A stretch of 64,000 nt of DNA, taken from Isoetes taiwanensis. Lineage: Eukaryota > Streptophyta > Lycopodiopsida > Isoetales > Isoetaceae. Location: the NCBI GenBank assembly GCA_021234155.1, contig JAJEKV010000067.1, positions 4,271,279 through 4,335,278 of the forward strand, in the 5' to 3' direction. The translations under genes were made by a program, and so were the position numbers. This document shows, in pieces, positions 53,176 to 64,000 of this stretch (within the stretch, counting starts at the first letter, position 1; every line of letters starts with the position of its first letter). The notes beneath the pieces were generated by a model. That model made no database searches. It was not told the origin of the DNA and saw nothing but the letters and a program-made list of their open reading frames with translations.

Positions 53176-54329
53176 AACTCGCAGAGATCTGGATGCTAAC
53201 TCTGTGGATCAGACAACTCGCTATTTTCATGTATGTAAAGAATGCCTGCCTAAATTACGACCCTTTTCTATCACTAACCAGCTGGAATTGCGAAGATGGT
53301 AGATAGGCGATGGCGTAATTTGGCATAATGTGAGCTAAAACAAGGCAATTAAGCCAAGGCTTAAACTATGGCATTTCACTTGGTAATTTTTGTGGGGAGG
53401 TGCCTCACTGGCATTGCCGGGCTTGGCATCACTCGCGACGTTGCCAAGACTTGGCATCACTCGTGCCAGAATGCTGCCTCGTTTTACGGGGCGTAAAGCC
53501 TCTCCCCAGGAAAATTACCTAATAATTTAATGGGATTTTTCCATCTGCCACTCATAGGAACCGTCGATAGAGAGCATATTCCGTGATTTTTGGCCACGTA
53601 AAACAAAAGCCAAAACCTAAGGTCATTATCAAATTGCATAAACATTTAAGCTTATCATATTTATTTCATGCTTACGTCCACAAAATATGTACATGCAATT
53701 CAAAACCATAGCTCCACACAAATATACATGCATGTGCCAAACGCTTCTTCTGACACTCAGAATTCCTCCTTCCCTGCTTGATGGGAAACAGAAACAAATA
53801 ACGTTCCGATGCTTCTCCTTAGATTCGGATTTCTGGCTATCCGGCATCATCGGGCTCTCAAGCAAAAACGCTAGAAACAAAAGAACAGAACCGACTTAGA
53901 AACAAAAGAACAGAACCGACTCTTTCGGTATCAACAAATGTCTACCATGGCCAAGCTCTGCAACAAAACCTCTGCATCGGGGACCAATTCACAGCTCGGC
54001 TTGCTCTCTTTCTATTCGCAATCTGTTACTTCTCTCCGCACTCCGTTCTTCCTGCCCAAGGATCCTCTACTGGTGCTACCCTGACTAGGCCTGCGCTGAC
54101 TCGAACATATCCTTATTGCTCTATCCTTATTGCTCTATCCTTATTTCTTTTTTTCGACCATTGGATCGAAGAATTATTCCATGAATGTGCCAGATCAAGG
54201 GTTGTGGAATTTCCACATCAGACCCCCGTAGACACCCGCGCACCCCATACGGCCTTTCTACATACATACATACAAGCAATACTTTCATCCATACAAACAA
54301 ATAGTGAAGGTCATAAGATTGTATTTTCA
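53176..54329. other. Intergenic, short repeats only
   Basis: CTTGGCATCACTCG occurs twice near 53424 and 53450. AGAAACAAAAGAACAGAACCGACT occurs twice in tandem near 53872-53922. CTATCCTTATTGCT repeats near 54107-54135. No gene supported. Confidence 0.4.
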
Positions 54330-54860
54330 ACAGATGCACAGTCACATAACAGTGAACTGAAGTGAACAAGAGCCATACATTACATTGCCACATGTACAGT
54401 TAACGTAAATGGACAGCTCAGAATAACAGCGTTTCACAAAGAGCATCCCTGCTGAAAACGTTTGTACACAAGGAGACTATAACCAGAAGTGGAAAACAGC
54501 AACACATACACAGTATCATAAGAGTGAATGAAAGTCAAAAGCTCATATATATTACATTGGCAGATACACACTTAACCAAAGTGCTCAGCTCACAACAAGA
54601 ACGTTTCACAGAGCACGTCCCTGCGCAACACATCTGTACACCAGCAGACTATGACCCGAGGACAACACAATCACATAAGAGGGAACAAAAGTGAACACAT
54701 CACATGTACTCCATTCCCGCAAGTGCATATCTTAGAAACCTGAAACCTGAACAGTTATGAAAGAAGGATGACGAAGAAGCTTCCAGAAAGGCCGTCCATG
54801 CACAATACCTTTGTGCATAAGCAGACTATGAACAGAAGTCCAAAATAAGAGAGAACATCA
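54330..54860. repeat. Degenerate tandem repeat, unit about 175 bp, 3 copies
   Basis: Related blocks start near 54431, 54603 and 54780, each of the form TTTC(A/C)(C)A.AG..C(G/A)TCCCTG.., then TGTACAC.AG.AGACTATAA/GAC. They are accompanied by CACATAAGAG.GAA..AAAGT segments. Spacing is 172-177 bases. Unit length near 170 bp recalls nucleosome-length satellites, but three copies is too few to call one. Confidence 0.6.
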
Positions 54861-55012
54861 CGGAAGAAGATTCATGTAATTATCCAATTCATATACTACA
54901 TGTGCGTGCACCCTATATTACACAACAGAGCTCTGCACTCATGAGAAGCCCTTCTATTCACAAGAAACAGTCCTGGCCTCACAAAGAACCCCAAGAAGCA
55001 CCCAGCCAATTC

Positions 55013-55661
55013 TCAGTCTTTCCAATTGTACAACTCCAACTCGCCTCGCCCCTGCACCAGCCATGTCTCTGTCCAGACAGTAGCAATTGGAATTGCAGCC
55101 AGACAACCAATGTACTTCTGAAGAAAGTTCGTGGCTGCAACAAATGACTGATGTGTCTCTACCGCCTCCAGCACAGAAAACACAGACAATGGAAGGAAAC
55201 GCTCCACAATTAGGCAATCGAAGATCACACCTGATGACCCCTCAATCAGCCCACACGCCACATAGCTGTTATCACCGAAGTATTCCTTTTTGAATGTGCA
55301 GAAGAATTTCTTCTTCTCCCTGGCAAGCAGGACAACGCTTTCCGGCACTGGCAATCCCATCTCAAGCGCCTCCTCCTTATGAAGCAGTAAGAAATGCAGA
55401 GAAGGCATGTCTCCAGCCACGAAGAATACTGCCACAAACGCCCTTTTTGGCAACACATATGCCGCGGAGCCTCCAGGCCTCCAGCGACACCATCTGGCCG
55501 CCTAGCATGGCCTCAATCTCCCCCAGCGCATCCGCGCGCCCATCAGGCGCCCGCCATGCTCGGGCCAGCCTTGCCACGAATCTCAGCCACAAAACCATTG
55601 CACAGACCAAAAAAAAAAAACACCAAACCCTAACCCCCATTTCTCTCCCCACCATTGCCAA
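55013..55661 (-). pseudogene. Unrecognised small gene candidate with one frameshift
   Basis: On the minus strand ATG near 55599 opens MVLWLRFVARLARAWRAPDG and EIEAMLGGQMVSLEAWRLRG; the frame passes a run AAAAAGGG (about 55442-55449) and, with a one-base shift, continues FVAVFFVAGDMPSLHFLLLH, EMGLPVPESVVLLAREKKKF, VACGLIEGSSGVIFDCLIVE to the stop at 55013. Joined length is about 215 residues. N-terminal part is hydrophobic then amphipathic; GC-rich first half. I do not recognise it. It may be a real host gene with an assembly error, or a pseudogene. Confidence 0.4.
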
Positions 55662-55845
55662 AACCTTACTAACCCATTCATTTGGGAACCTTATGGCTCG
55701 CCCTAACTAGTTCTGCGCTGACTCCAAGATTTGGAACCGCCTGAATGATCCTGGGTCGCAATCAGTCGTCTTCCTGGATCAATCTTCTTCCTGGACAGTC
55801 ATGGCAACCGGATCTAACTGTAGAACAGACAGAGATAACTGCTAA

Positions 55846-55905
55846 CACCAGGGCTGGAGGATTCGAACCTCCAGGCCATGCCGGCCTCAACAGAACCCTT
55901 AAATG
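55846..55905 (-). other. tRNA-like 3' half (T-arm and long variable arm)
   Basis: CTGGAGG/ATTCGAA/CCTCCAG (55854-55874, either strand) is a 7-bp stem with a T-loop-like heptamer; on the minus strand it contains GGTTCGAATCC, the B-box consensus. Next to it GGCCGGCATGGCC could be a long variable arm as in tRNA-Ser/Leu. I cannot build the D-arm or acceptor stem, so this is a fragment or a chance match. Confidence 0.35.
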
Positions 55906-55909
55906 TAAG

Positions 55910-56440
55910 TAAATAAGCCAAATCTAAACCTCTTTATGTCTCTGAGACAAGTAATTGTGGACTAAAATATCTGGGATCCCGCCCTCATCATCAAAAGAGC
56001 CCTCCGATTTCTCGAGCAAGCAGTGCTTTCCCCTTCAAACGCTCTGGAATTTCTTCTTCACAATTGTCGAATTCTTCTTGCCTGTAAAAAGATTTACTGT
56101 ACTCCCTTTCAATAGACCTCGCCGGATCTGTTGGCACCCTTGCCAAAAAAAGAAATGGGCATGCATCCTTATCCTTCCATTCTCAGACCATGCACACAAA
56201 CCACAAAAAAACGCATCCAAAAGCCAATTTTGGAATGCTGCTTTGACTGGCCAACAAGCAGCTCAAATCACTCAAAGAATACAGTTCAACTACGGTTTTG
56301 CATACAATACACCGCCAAAATCTAGGCAAAACCATGCGTGAGATACGGTCCCCAAATACAAAACGAAATAATTGGAAGTTTATATAGTTTGAAGCAAATT
56401 CCCTCCCTTTTTTCCAAGGGATAAGGAATTTGTATTAGTT
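55910..56440. other. No supported gene
   Basis: A long plus-strand ORF (55955-56341) has low-complexity, non-conserved content and no motif. I treat it as chance. Confidence 0.3.
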
Positions 56441-56444
56441 AGGC

Positions 56445-58400
56445 AGTATATTATGTATTGTATTGTATTGTATTGATCATGCTCCGTCGAACCTTGAAGG
56501 TTATGGAGCCATAATTACAAAGTATTTACTTTTATCAATAAATCTCGGTGTGATTCTACCGATTTAAGATATGGACTTAAACTTGAAGGATCCATATCGA
56601 ACAACATATATAAACTGTTTGCATCTATGTGAAATTTTGCTCTAATGTCTTGGTATGCTGAACAATCCAATAGGATGTGCTGCTCATCTTCAACCTCATG
56701 CCAGTCACATAAAGTACATATTCTTTCATCTCGTGCAACAGAAGCCCATCTCCCTGTCTCAATATTTAAATGATGTGAGCATGTTTTATAGCGTGCTATT
56801 ATTTTCCTCAAGAACAAGGGAATGTGTGCTCTTACATACTGCTGATCCGTATAAGTGAGCATCGGATTTATTTCAGTGGAATAAAAGGTCATTCTTGTAC
56901 CTTTTTTTAGCTATATTCGTTCCAGTGTTTTTTGTTGTACGAGATCTCTAGCACCAGCTTCTGTGTCAGGCCAACTCGCTAGATCTATCCCCCATCGTCC
57001 TGCCGAATTCAATACATCCTTATACCACCCTGAGTCTATAGAATGCAGCAATGCTTGCCTTGAAAGCCTCTCATCATTCTGATGCCACACCCGATTTACA
57101 AAGTTTATAGTCTGGAAGAGGGCTTCTGCTTCTAGCGGAATTAACCCAGTTTCTGCCAATAGGATTGCATATGGTGTTTGTGCCTTTACGCCCAGCTCCT
57201 CTTTTATGAATAGCTTCAATACTTGCTCTATCTGTTGCCAATGCTTGCTTGTTGCGCCAGGCCCCCAAATCGGTGCTCCATAGAGCACTACCGTCTGCAC
57301 CAAAGTTCTAAATAAAAGTTTTTTGAGCCCCCATTGCTGAAGAGATGCATTATGACACTTCGAGAGCATGCTAAAAAGAGCTGCCTTGCCTCCTGTTACG
57401 CATCTTTTGATGCATTCTGTCCATGAATACTTGGCTGAAAAATCAGTGCCCAAATACTTAAAGCATTCTACTGTCTCGAGCTCCTCTCCTTGATAATAGA
57501 AAGTTGGCCAGTCGTAAATGCCTACAACCATGATTTTTTATTTTTTTAAATTAACCTGCATATGCCTTGCTTTGCAAAAGAGGGCCACTCGGTCGAGATG
57601 TGCCTGCAACCCTTCCTTTTTATCCGCAATGAGTACTACGTCATCAGCATACAGTAGCAACTGGACTAAGTAATCTCCCAACCGGGTACCTGCCCGGTTA
57701 TTCTCTTTCAGCCATGCATCAAGTTCATCAATATACAATCCGAAGAGAGTGGGTGATAATGGACACCCTTGACGGACTCCTATGGTGCTGTGAATTTCCA
57801 AGTCCATATCCCTGGATAGTTTTACTTTTACTTCCGCATATAATTTGGATCCTGCCCCTCTGATTGACTGAGGGATATTCAACTGCTCCATTCGTTCTCC
57901 TAAATCTTTTCTGGGCACTTTATCAAATGCTTTTGTAAAATCTATGAATCCAAGAAATAATTCCTTCTTTGGCCTTTTAGCCCTTTCAATCAAGACCCTC
58001 AATGCAAGAGCATGGTCTAATGTGCTATGGTTCTGCCTGAAACCAGCCTGGTACAATGATCTCAAGCTATGCTCTTCTGTACATGCGCTCAATTTTTTCT
58101 CCAAGAGCGATCCTAACAACTTGGAAAAGGTGCTTCCTATTAGGATGGTCCTATAATTACTTGTATTCATTTTGTCTCCTGATTTATGGATCGGATGGAC
58201 CCTATTTAGTTTCCAAGCCTCTAGAAGACCATTCTTTACTGTCTGATTCAGCATGTCTGTTACTATTTGCAATGTCTTTTTGCTGCTCCATTTCAATAAC
58301 TCTATACATAGGCCCTCCAGATCGGGTGCCTTCCCATTAGCCATGTGTTTAAGGGCACTATGTATAAGTTCAGATGTGGCTATAATTTGTTTTCTATGTT
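56445..58400 (-). mobile_element. LINE, 5'-truncated, with pentanucleotide tail
   Basis: Minus-strand RT and C-terminal finger, followed downstream (lower coordinates) by a tail of TATTG repeats on the plus strand (56454-56475; minus-sense CAATA units) in place of poly-A. Same lineage as the LINE at 16.8-20.1 kb, so that element's missing 3' end can be modelled on this one. Confidence 0.75.
56515..58344 (-). pseudogene. LINE reverse transcriptase with C-terminal zinc finger
   Basis: Three consecutive open segments: 58344-57538 with MANGKAPDLEGLCIELLKWS, LYQAGFRQNHSTLDHALALR, FIDFTKAFDKVPRKDLGERM, IGVRQGCPLSPTLFGLYIDE and LLLYADDVVLIADKKEGLQA (catalytic YADD); 57531-56911 with YLGTDFSAKYSWTECI and LYGAPIWGPGATSKHWQQIE (RT thumb and tail); 56892-56515 with ICTLCDWHEVEDEQHILLDC, the C-x2-C...H...C finger. 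Two small breaks (57531-57538 and 56892-56911) separate them, so the copy is recent and almost intact over 600 codons. Confidence 0.85.
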
Positions 58401-60200
58401 CTTTTCGGTTTCAAATGAACCTGTGTTAGGGTTCCTGAATGACAACTTTTGTTGTTAAACACCACTTTAAGTTTTCTCAGCCTTCTTATGACAGTGTTAA
58501 CAAGTTGAGATCTTGACATGTGTTTGTACTTTGGAAAAATGAAGGCATTCCATCTAGCCGCTAGATACTGGAGGGATATTCTTTTTAGAGGAACACTCAG
58601 ATGGGAGTATACGTAACTGTAGGTCTCTAGGACCTAACAACTAATCAAAGTTCCCTTGAGTGAGGTTCCAAACTTCATGCACATTTTCACCAAACAATTT
58701 TCCAAAGACTCCTCTTGAGGGTCACAAAAATTACATTGTGGGCTTACGTTATCCATATACTTAGAACAAACCCATTTATGTTGTTGATTTTGATGCATGA
58801 ACATAACTTTAATTGGCACAAAACTTAAGAACCTTTGTACTTTTTTTTTCTTGGTGTGACTGTGCTGTAAAATCTTGAGAAAAACCTTTTAGTCTTGATG
58901 GAAAATGCAATCTCACTTTTTGGGTGCTCATCTCTTGGAATGACTGAAAAACAGGCGGTAAATACAAAATAAAATGCAGTGTTTGCCGCCTGAATGGTGA
59001 ACTAGGACGAGACCCCTTTTTTGGATGGTCACACTCTCAAATTGTTAGAAGGAAAAGGTATTTGATGGATACGTGTTATGGGTATGGAAGTCTCATATAG
59101 CTTTTTAGGTTCCAACATGTGCATTTTCACACAGCTTTGCCCATTTGAATATTTTTCTCTTTACTCTACAAATTTGGAACAAACACAATCTGAATCAATA
59201 ACTTCTAATGAGGCATGAAACTAAATTTTGTTGTATTCGCCAAAGCTATTTTTTTATCCCCATTTTTTGTTGAGCTCATAAGGCAACCTTATAAAATAAG
59301 AGATTGAATGTGATAGTGCAATAATTGAAAGACACATTTGTAGATTGAAACCACCATATTCTTGACAGCAGCCAGCTTGAAGGGTCTTGTTCAAATTATT
59401 TTACGAACTCTAACAATCTACAAGCTACATGCTTCTACATTGTGCTACTGAATCTTACAAGTCCACAACCTTCATATTTAGGGTGTTGAAACCCCTTGAG
59501 CAAAACCTTTACTATGTTAATTTATGTAATAGAATGGCTCCCGTTTATAACTAGCATAACCTTGTCTCTTTGTTTGCATCAACAAATAAGGAACTCCCTT
59601 GTAGATGTTGTACTCCAAACTTGGAAAGCTACAATGTTCTCTTCTAGCATGGGGCCTACCAATAATTTATGTCTATCTAGATATACAATCTCCTCTTCTA
59701 AGAGGTAAATCATACCACTATCACATGCTTGTCTATGTAAGGTGAAGAGTGATATTTACGCCAAGAAGTCCCTAAAGACAAAATCAGCAGAGGTGTTCAA
59801 AATAGAAACATTTTAGCAACACTAATAGTACTATGTTTACTACCATAGAAATTAAGACAACAAGGGCAAGAGAAGGAGCACGGGAAGTGGCTACAATAAC
59901 AATAATGGTATTGGTAGAGGTTGGAATTTTAGCAATGTTAGAAAAAGCAATCACACTTTGGCAATGAAGAAGAAAAGCATTTCTAATATCCACTGGAGAC
60001 CAGTCATCACCTCAATTAATCTATGGGAAACCAAAATACACGTTCTGCAAATCGGGAAAGGTGGGTAATTGCTAGATGGATCTCTAATCAACACAAGGTC
60101 ACAAGATAATGGAAGGGCCTTACTTTCCAACTTATTGCATTCTCTCATCCACGTTGTTGCATTCTTTGAGAGATGATCCAATGCAAATGGCATCAACTAA
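58401..60200 (-). pseudogene. Heavily decayed LINE remnant
   Basis: Short minus-strand blocks look like LINE tail and finger: CNFCDPQEESLENCLVKM (58634-58819), RSQLVNTVIRRLRKLKVVF (about 58480-58530), GFQHPKYEGCGLVRFSSTM and FEQDPSSWLLSRIW (about 59360-59490), and EEEIVYLDRHKLLVGPMLEE (about 59640-59700). Each alone is weak; together and in the same orientation they suggest an old LINE. Confidence 0.4.
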
Positions 60201-61020
60201 ATCTAGAGAAGTGGGTTGATATGACTTGAGGGGTGTCCGTGGGATATGGGCTAAAACCTGAAGACGTTAGAACCCATCAATGATCTGCCCTTTGAGTGTG
60301 TTTGGTCAGCACTATGGACTTAGTGTATTAAAACACAAGCTCTGAATAGGTCCAGCTTTGGGTACAGCTGAACCTATGACTTCAGCCATGAAGAGTTGAA
60401 GCAAGCACTAGTGTCGTTGCCAACTTTATGGATAATCAAAACTGTCCTTTTACCTATTCTATGATACATGCATTTATAAATCGAGGATAAGATGTTTTAT
60501 TGTCTACCATTTCCCTTCATTATGCATCTTGAAGTCTATGGTCATCCATATATGGATGTTATGAAAATATATATATACAAGTCATGCACCGTTGGGGTGG
60601 TGCAAAGGGAGGCAAGCGAGTAGCAAGGTTTCTAATGTTAGAATTGCTCCATTCCTATGGTGCACACATTGTTATTTAAATCTTCCCATTTTTCGAAGTT
60701 GATCGCTCAACCATCTCTATAGGGTTAGGTTTTTTATGTTAGAATTATGCCATTCTTATGATGCAAGTTCAGTGCTTCCAATGCCTATTAATCAACTTCA
60801 AAAAGACATTTTAGAACATTTAAAAAAAGTTCGCATTTCTAGCAATTTTTTATTTGAGGATTTGAGGTCCTTACTCGTACTAGTCATACATATTAGTTGA
60901 CTAGTCAATGACCATTAGCCAACTTGCATGTCATGTATGAACATATAGAAAAGGTTACTATTTTAGCAACTTTACTTGAGGGAGGTGGGTGAAAGGATGG
61001 TGGGAGTGTGACAATATAGG
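60201..61020. other. No supported gene
   Basis: AT-rich intergenic DNA; the phrase TATGTTAGAATT(A/G)(T/C)(G/T)CCATTC..ATG(G/A)TGCA recurs near 60635 and 60736, a small diverged duplication. Nothing else is seen. Confidence 0.35.
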
Positions 61021-61035
61021 AGCCCATGGCAAGAA

Positions 61036-62606
61036 TTGCTCTTCGAGCAACATCTCTGCTTTGCCCTAAATTTTTGCCCTAATTCACTCTTGAATCCCCA
61101 AACAGTCATGGCAACCCTTGTGGACCCCTCCCCAAATCCTAAAGACGAAAACCTTGATAGGAACACCCACCAATCCCCAGCCCAACTCTCGACCCAGCCC
61201 CATGCTCGCTCACATCCACAGCCTGATAATCCCTCGCATGGCGAGCTCTTTTGGGAGGAACAAGTGGACGACCCATCACAAAAATGGCTCAGACCAGATA
61301 GCAAAGGGAACGGAGAAGCCTTATCCATGAAAAAGGAGGCTCGAGCAAAGCTCAATCAATAAGATCAGCTTGGCAGGCCGATGGATGTTTCTCAAATCCG
61401 GCGGTGCACCAGGTATTGATGAAGAACTGGAGACAAATCTAGGCGAGAGTTGAGAGTTACACTACTTGGATTGCAGGCTTGGCAGAAGAGATGCAATCCT
61501 TTATATCCCAAGTGCTCAAAAGGCAACTAGCTACAGAGAAACAACGTGTTAAATGGATGGAGACCCATATACAACAGCTAGAGAATAGCATCCGCTTGGT
61601 GTAGTTGGAAAGAAAATAGGATAAGTAGGGTTTCGCTGACCTATAGGTCCGCCTGGACACCATGACCACTAACATTTAAGTCATAACATAAGATAGGAAA
61701 CGTTTTGAATAGGAGACATCTCGCCATCGTTCAGAGGCCGAGGGGACTACCACTATGTTGCGAAGGATCTAGGCTGCCACTAAAGAGAGCCAATCACAGC
61801 TCCAAACCCTTCAGATCAGGTTCAGCATACTAGAAATCACCTCATCAATAGTGGATCCTGCAGTTGCCTCCCGACTACATATATTGGAGTACAAGTCTGA
61901 TGCTCGGGATCTTGTTGTGTAGGAGCTGCGGGCAAACATCATAATGTCCTCCATGCAGATGCCCATGAGCAATTGTTGCAGTGCATGCATAAATTGGCAA
62001 GCCAAAAACAATTTTAGCAGGAGCTGAGCTCTCAGCTTCAGGAAGGAGAGGCCACTCCACATGCTACGGCGGCCCCACATGTTCAAAATCATGCATGGCA
62101 TCAGCGCGGATAGCCAACTGCTGCACTGTCAGGTTGGCTAGTGCCTCCTCAACCCCAATGCCGGCCATAATCCATACCTCGCAAACTGCACGTAGCGCCT
62201 GCCGAGACGGTCAAAATTGACTAGAGGATCAGAGAGCTCCCAGAGCCGGGATGTAGAAGTTAGTTTGTGGCATGCCAGAGAAAGCAGAGGAAAAACACAT
62301 TGAATGCCTCCGGATGCTGGTCGTTGCTTGTATGACATTCCATATGCACATACACATTGTTAGGACAAGCTGCTATGGCGCTCAATGCCCTGGTCGCCAT
62401 TGCATTGTCAAATTCACAGTCGTGGATACGAAAGTACAAGGAGTTATATTATGCCAAGGCAAGCAGTTGAAGGGGACGTCCATGTATGTCGACCTAGATC
62501 TTGCTCCAACACAACAGGATTCTCGTAGGTTCAAGTTGGCCAAAAGCATCCGTCGCCAAGGGGTGTCAGACTGATGCGAGGCAAAATGGAGATAACCGAT
62601 CGCCAA
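61036..62606 (+). pseudogene. LINE ORF1-like remnant (coiled coil and C-terminal domain)
   Basis: The 5' part (ATG 61108, MATLVDPSPNPKDENLDRN) is polar and unstructured. A coiled-coil segment follows near 61480-61600 (EEMQSFISQVLKRQLATEKQ, WMETHIQQLENSIR). The end has VDTKVQGVILCQGKQLKGT and MYVDLDLAPTQQDSRRFKLA (about 62430-62560), which matches the L1 ORF1 C-terminal pattern (DLTP-x-Q-x2-RR). Stops and shifts are frequent. An RNA-binding ORF1 is the best reading; endonuclease/RT do not follow recognisably. Confidence 0.45.
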
Positions 62607-63760
62607 ACACTGCTGGAAACTCTTGAGGCCCTTTTGTCAAATCCCTTTCCACTCTTAATTATGCTCCTACTCTAGCTGCTCCAAACACATGCCCTGCTGC
62701 GTGAACTGAATTGAATTGAATGTTTTTATCGTCTATGAAAACCAATCGTTCCATGGCACCCAAAAAGGGAGCGCAACAGATGTATTATTATCCGGTTAGA
62801 AAAACTCCGCTTGGAAGGGTTTTCAAAGGAAAAATTGTTGCACCTATAATGCTCACAACTTGTACAAATATACATCATTAATATTGTGGCACATGTTAAG
62901 ATAGTGCTCGAGAACATAGCTGAGCCTGCATATCCATGACATCTTGAAGATATGATCCTAGCAATCATAATGAATTCATTTTCATTATCACATGCAACGC
63001 AGGTTGGGCCTGATAACTCAGCATAGCATGCCCCGATATGATCATGTGTTAGATAGCTCTAAAGAGTGTGATGTTTATCTTCAATATCCCCCACTTGGTA
63101 ATGCTGACAAAGCCTGTCTTGGCATAGCTCCCCAATCTATTTGCCTATCTCAATTCGAAGATGGTGCACACCTATACGAATTGAGGCGATGAGTTTACAC
63201 TTTTTCTTGGGCAAATGTGTATGCAGGTAGCGTTGCGAGCCCTGTTATAGTGTGGGATTTATGTGGTGCTGGTAATGTGTTGTCTTGACATGTTCAGGGG
63301 CGTTGATATCCCAAAGCCTGTTGAGGAAGCGAGCGTCGATATTGCCTTAAACTATGGCGATCCTCTTCTATTTACACCTGTATGCATCTGTGCTCCTGCA
63401 CATTCTATCTGGTCAGCCACTAAGCCCTCTTTTCCTTCCATAACAGGCCTTGGGGTGCTACAGTCCCATTGTCGCGGTGTAAGCTAAGTTGGAGAGACAA
63501 GCATCGTCCATATTGACCATCTTTTGAAATTAGACGATGTGGCAATCAAGGGCTACTCTCTAAAGAGGCAATAAACATGTCTCCTATAGGAGATTCTAAT
63601 ATGAGACTGTGGATTTCACTCCTAGTGCCCGTGCTAAGAAGGTTTCTACATCTGCTCCAAGTCATTCTAGGTAGCAAGGGACACTGTTGGGTCCCAGCCT
63701 TCAACCACGTATAAAAGAACGAGCTCTACCAAGACCCTAAATAAGTGTGATTGATGGGCC
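62607..63760. other. No supported gene
   Basis: Short ORFs on both strands without motifs. May be the decayed continuation of the LINE ORF1 remnant. Confidence 0.3.
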
Positions 63761-64000
63761 TAGTCATACAGCCTCACTTTGTGACTGTTGTTCTGCATTG
63801 CATACCATGCTTTTAAGCCCGCCGTCACTCATAACTGGATGGAAGTGTCCCAATACATGATAGAAGGAAACTCCACTCCCACATACTTGTAGGTAGACGT
63901 CACCTCCATATTTTGCCCTCGGTAAGTGAATAAAGGAGGCCTTGCCCCACGTGAGGGTGAGATGAGTACTATCTTAGTCGAGGCCATATTGATGTGCATG
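63761..64000 (-). pseudogene. LINE RT C-terminal fragment running off the window
   Basis: Minus-strand reading gives NMASTKIVLISPS, PLFTYRGQNMEVTSTYKYVG, VEFPSIMYWDTSIQL and TAGLKAWYAMQNNSHKV. This corresponds to the block after the YADD motif in LINE RTs (NxxKTKVM ... Y+YLGVxF ... GLKAWYALQN). The rest of the element lies beyond the right edge on this strand. One stop interrupts it. Confidence 0.6.

Noticed and set aside
55846-55905. A functional tRNA gene
   Set aside because: Only T-arm and variable-arm-like parts are present; acceptor and D arms could not be found. Kept as a weak tRNA-like feature.
55955-56341. A 128-codon plus-strand ORF as a gene
   Set aside because: No motif, no splice context, AT-rich and low complexity; likely chance.
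1-64000. CRISPR arrays, bacterial operons, rRNA genes
   Set aside because: No spaced identical direct repeats, no Shine-Dalgarno-linked gene strings, and no rRNA sequence were seen; the genome is clearly eukaryotic.

Overview
The window is a piece of a land-plant nuclear genome: genes with many GT-AG introns, a Calvin-cycle enzyme with a plastid transit peptide, and more than half of the sequence made of nested, decayed retrotransposons. A fern or other non-seed plant is my best guess. That is inference only, from a sushi/Tf1/Tcn1-like self-priming chromovirus, unusual LINE lineages and a Crypton-like recombinase. I could not search any database.

Three host genes are well supported: sedoheptulose-1,7-bisphosphatase (SBPase, minus strand, 6311-8055, 8 exons, intact); a VTA1/LIP5 endosomal-sorting protein (plus strand, 29718-32588, 6 exons, one extra T in exon 1); and the gamma-tubulin-targeting WD40 protein NEDD1 (plus strand, 48839-52519, 10 exons, one GC-AG intron). 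A nepenthesin-like aspartic protease pseudogene lies at 45065-45730 and an unrecognised, frameshifted small gene candidate at 55013-55661.

Layout: 1-6100, LINE remains in both orientations. 6.3-8.1 kb, SBPase. 9.8-15.4 kb, LTR element copy 1 (minus): LTR, primer-binding site and a histone-H3-derived reading frame. 15.8-22.2 kb, a coiled-coil ORF remnant, a nearly complete LINE and a copia 3' end. 22.25-28.6 kb, a chromovirus with both LTRs. 29.7-32.6 kb, LIP5. 33.6-42.2 kb, LTR element copy 2 (minus): LTR, PBS, H3-derived ORF, two more unknown pre-gag ORFs, gag, protease and an internally deleted pol. 42.2-44.55 kb, a LINE carrying a MITE-like insertion. 46.9-47.8 kb, a Crypton-like tyrosine recombinase with an intron. 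47.8-48.5 kb, a gypsy integrase fragment. 48.8-52.5 kb, NEDD1. 53-55 kb, tandem repeats. 56.4-64 kb, mostly LINE remains.

The most remarkable observation is that two separate, diverged LTR retrotransposon copies of one family both carry a histone H3-derived coding region in the same place, between the initiator-Met PBS and gag. One copy starts with an H3-like tail (MARTK...). The other keeps almost the whole histone fold up to the H3 C-terminus. This points to an LTR retrotransposon lineage that captured histone H3 as a pre-gag protein.
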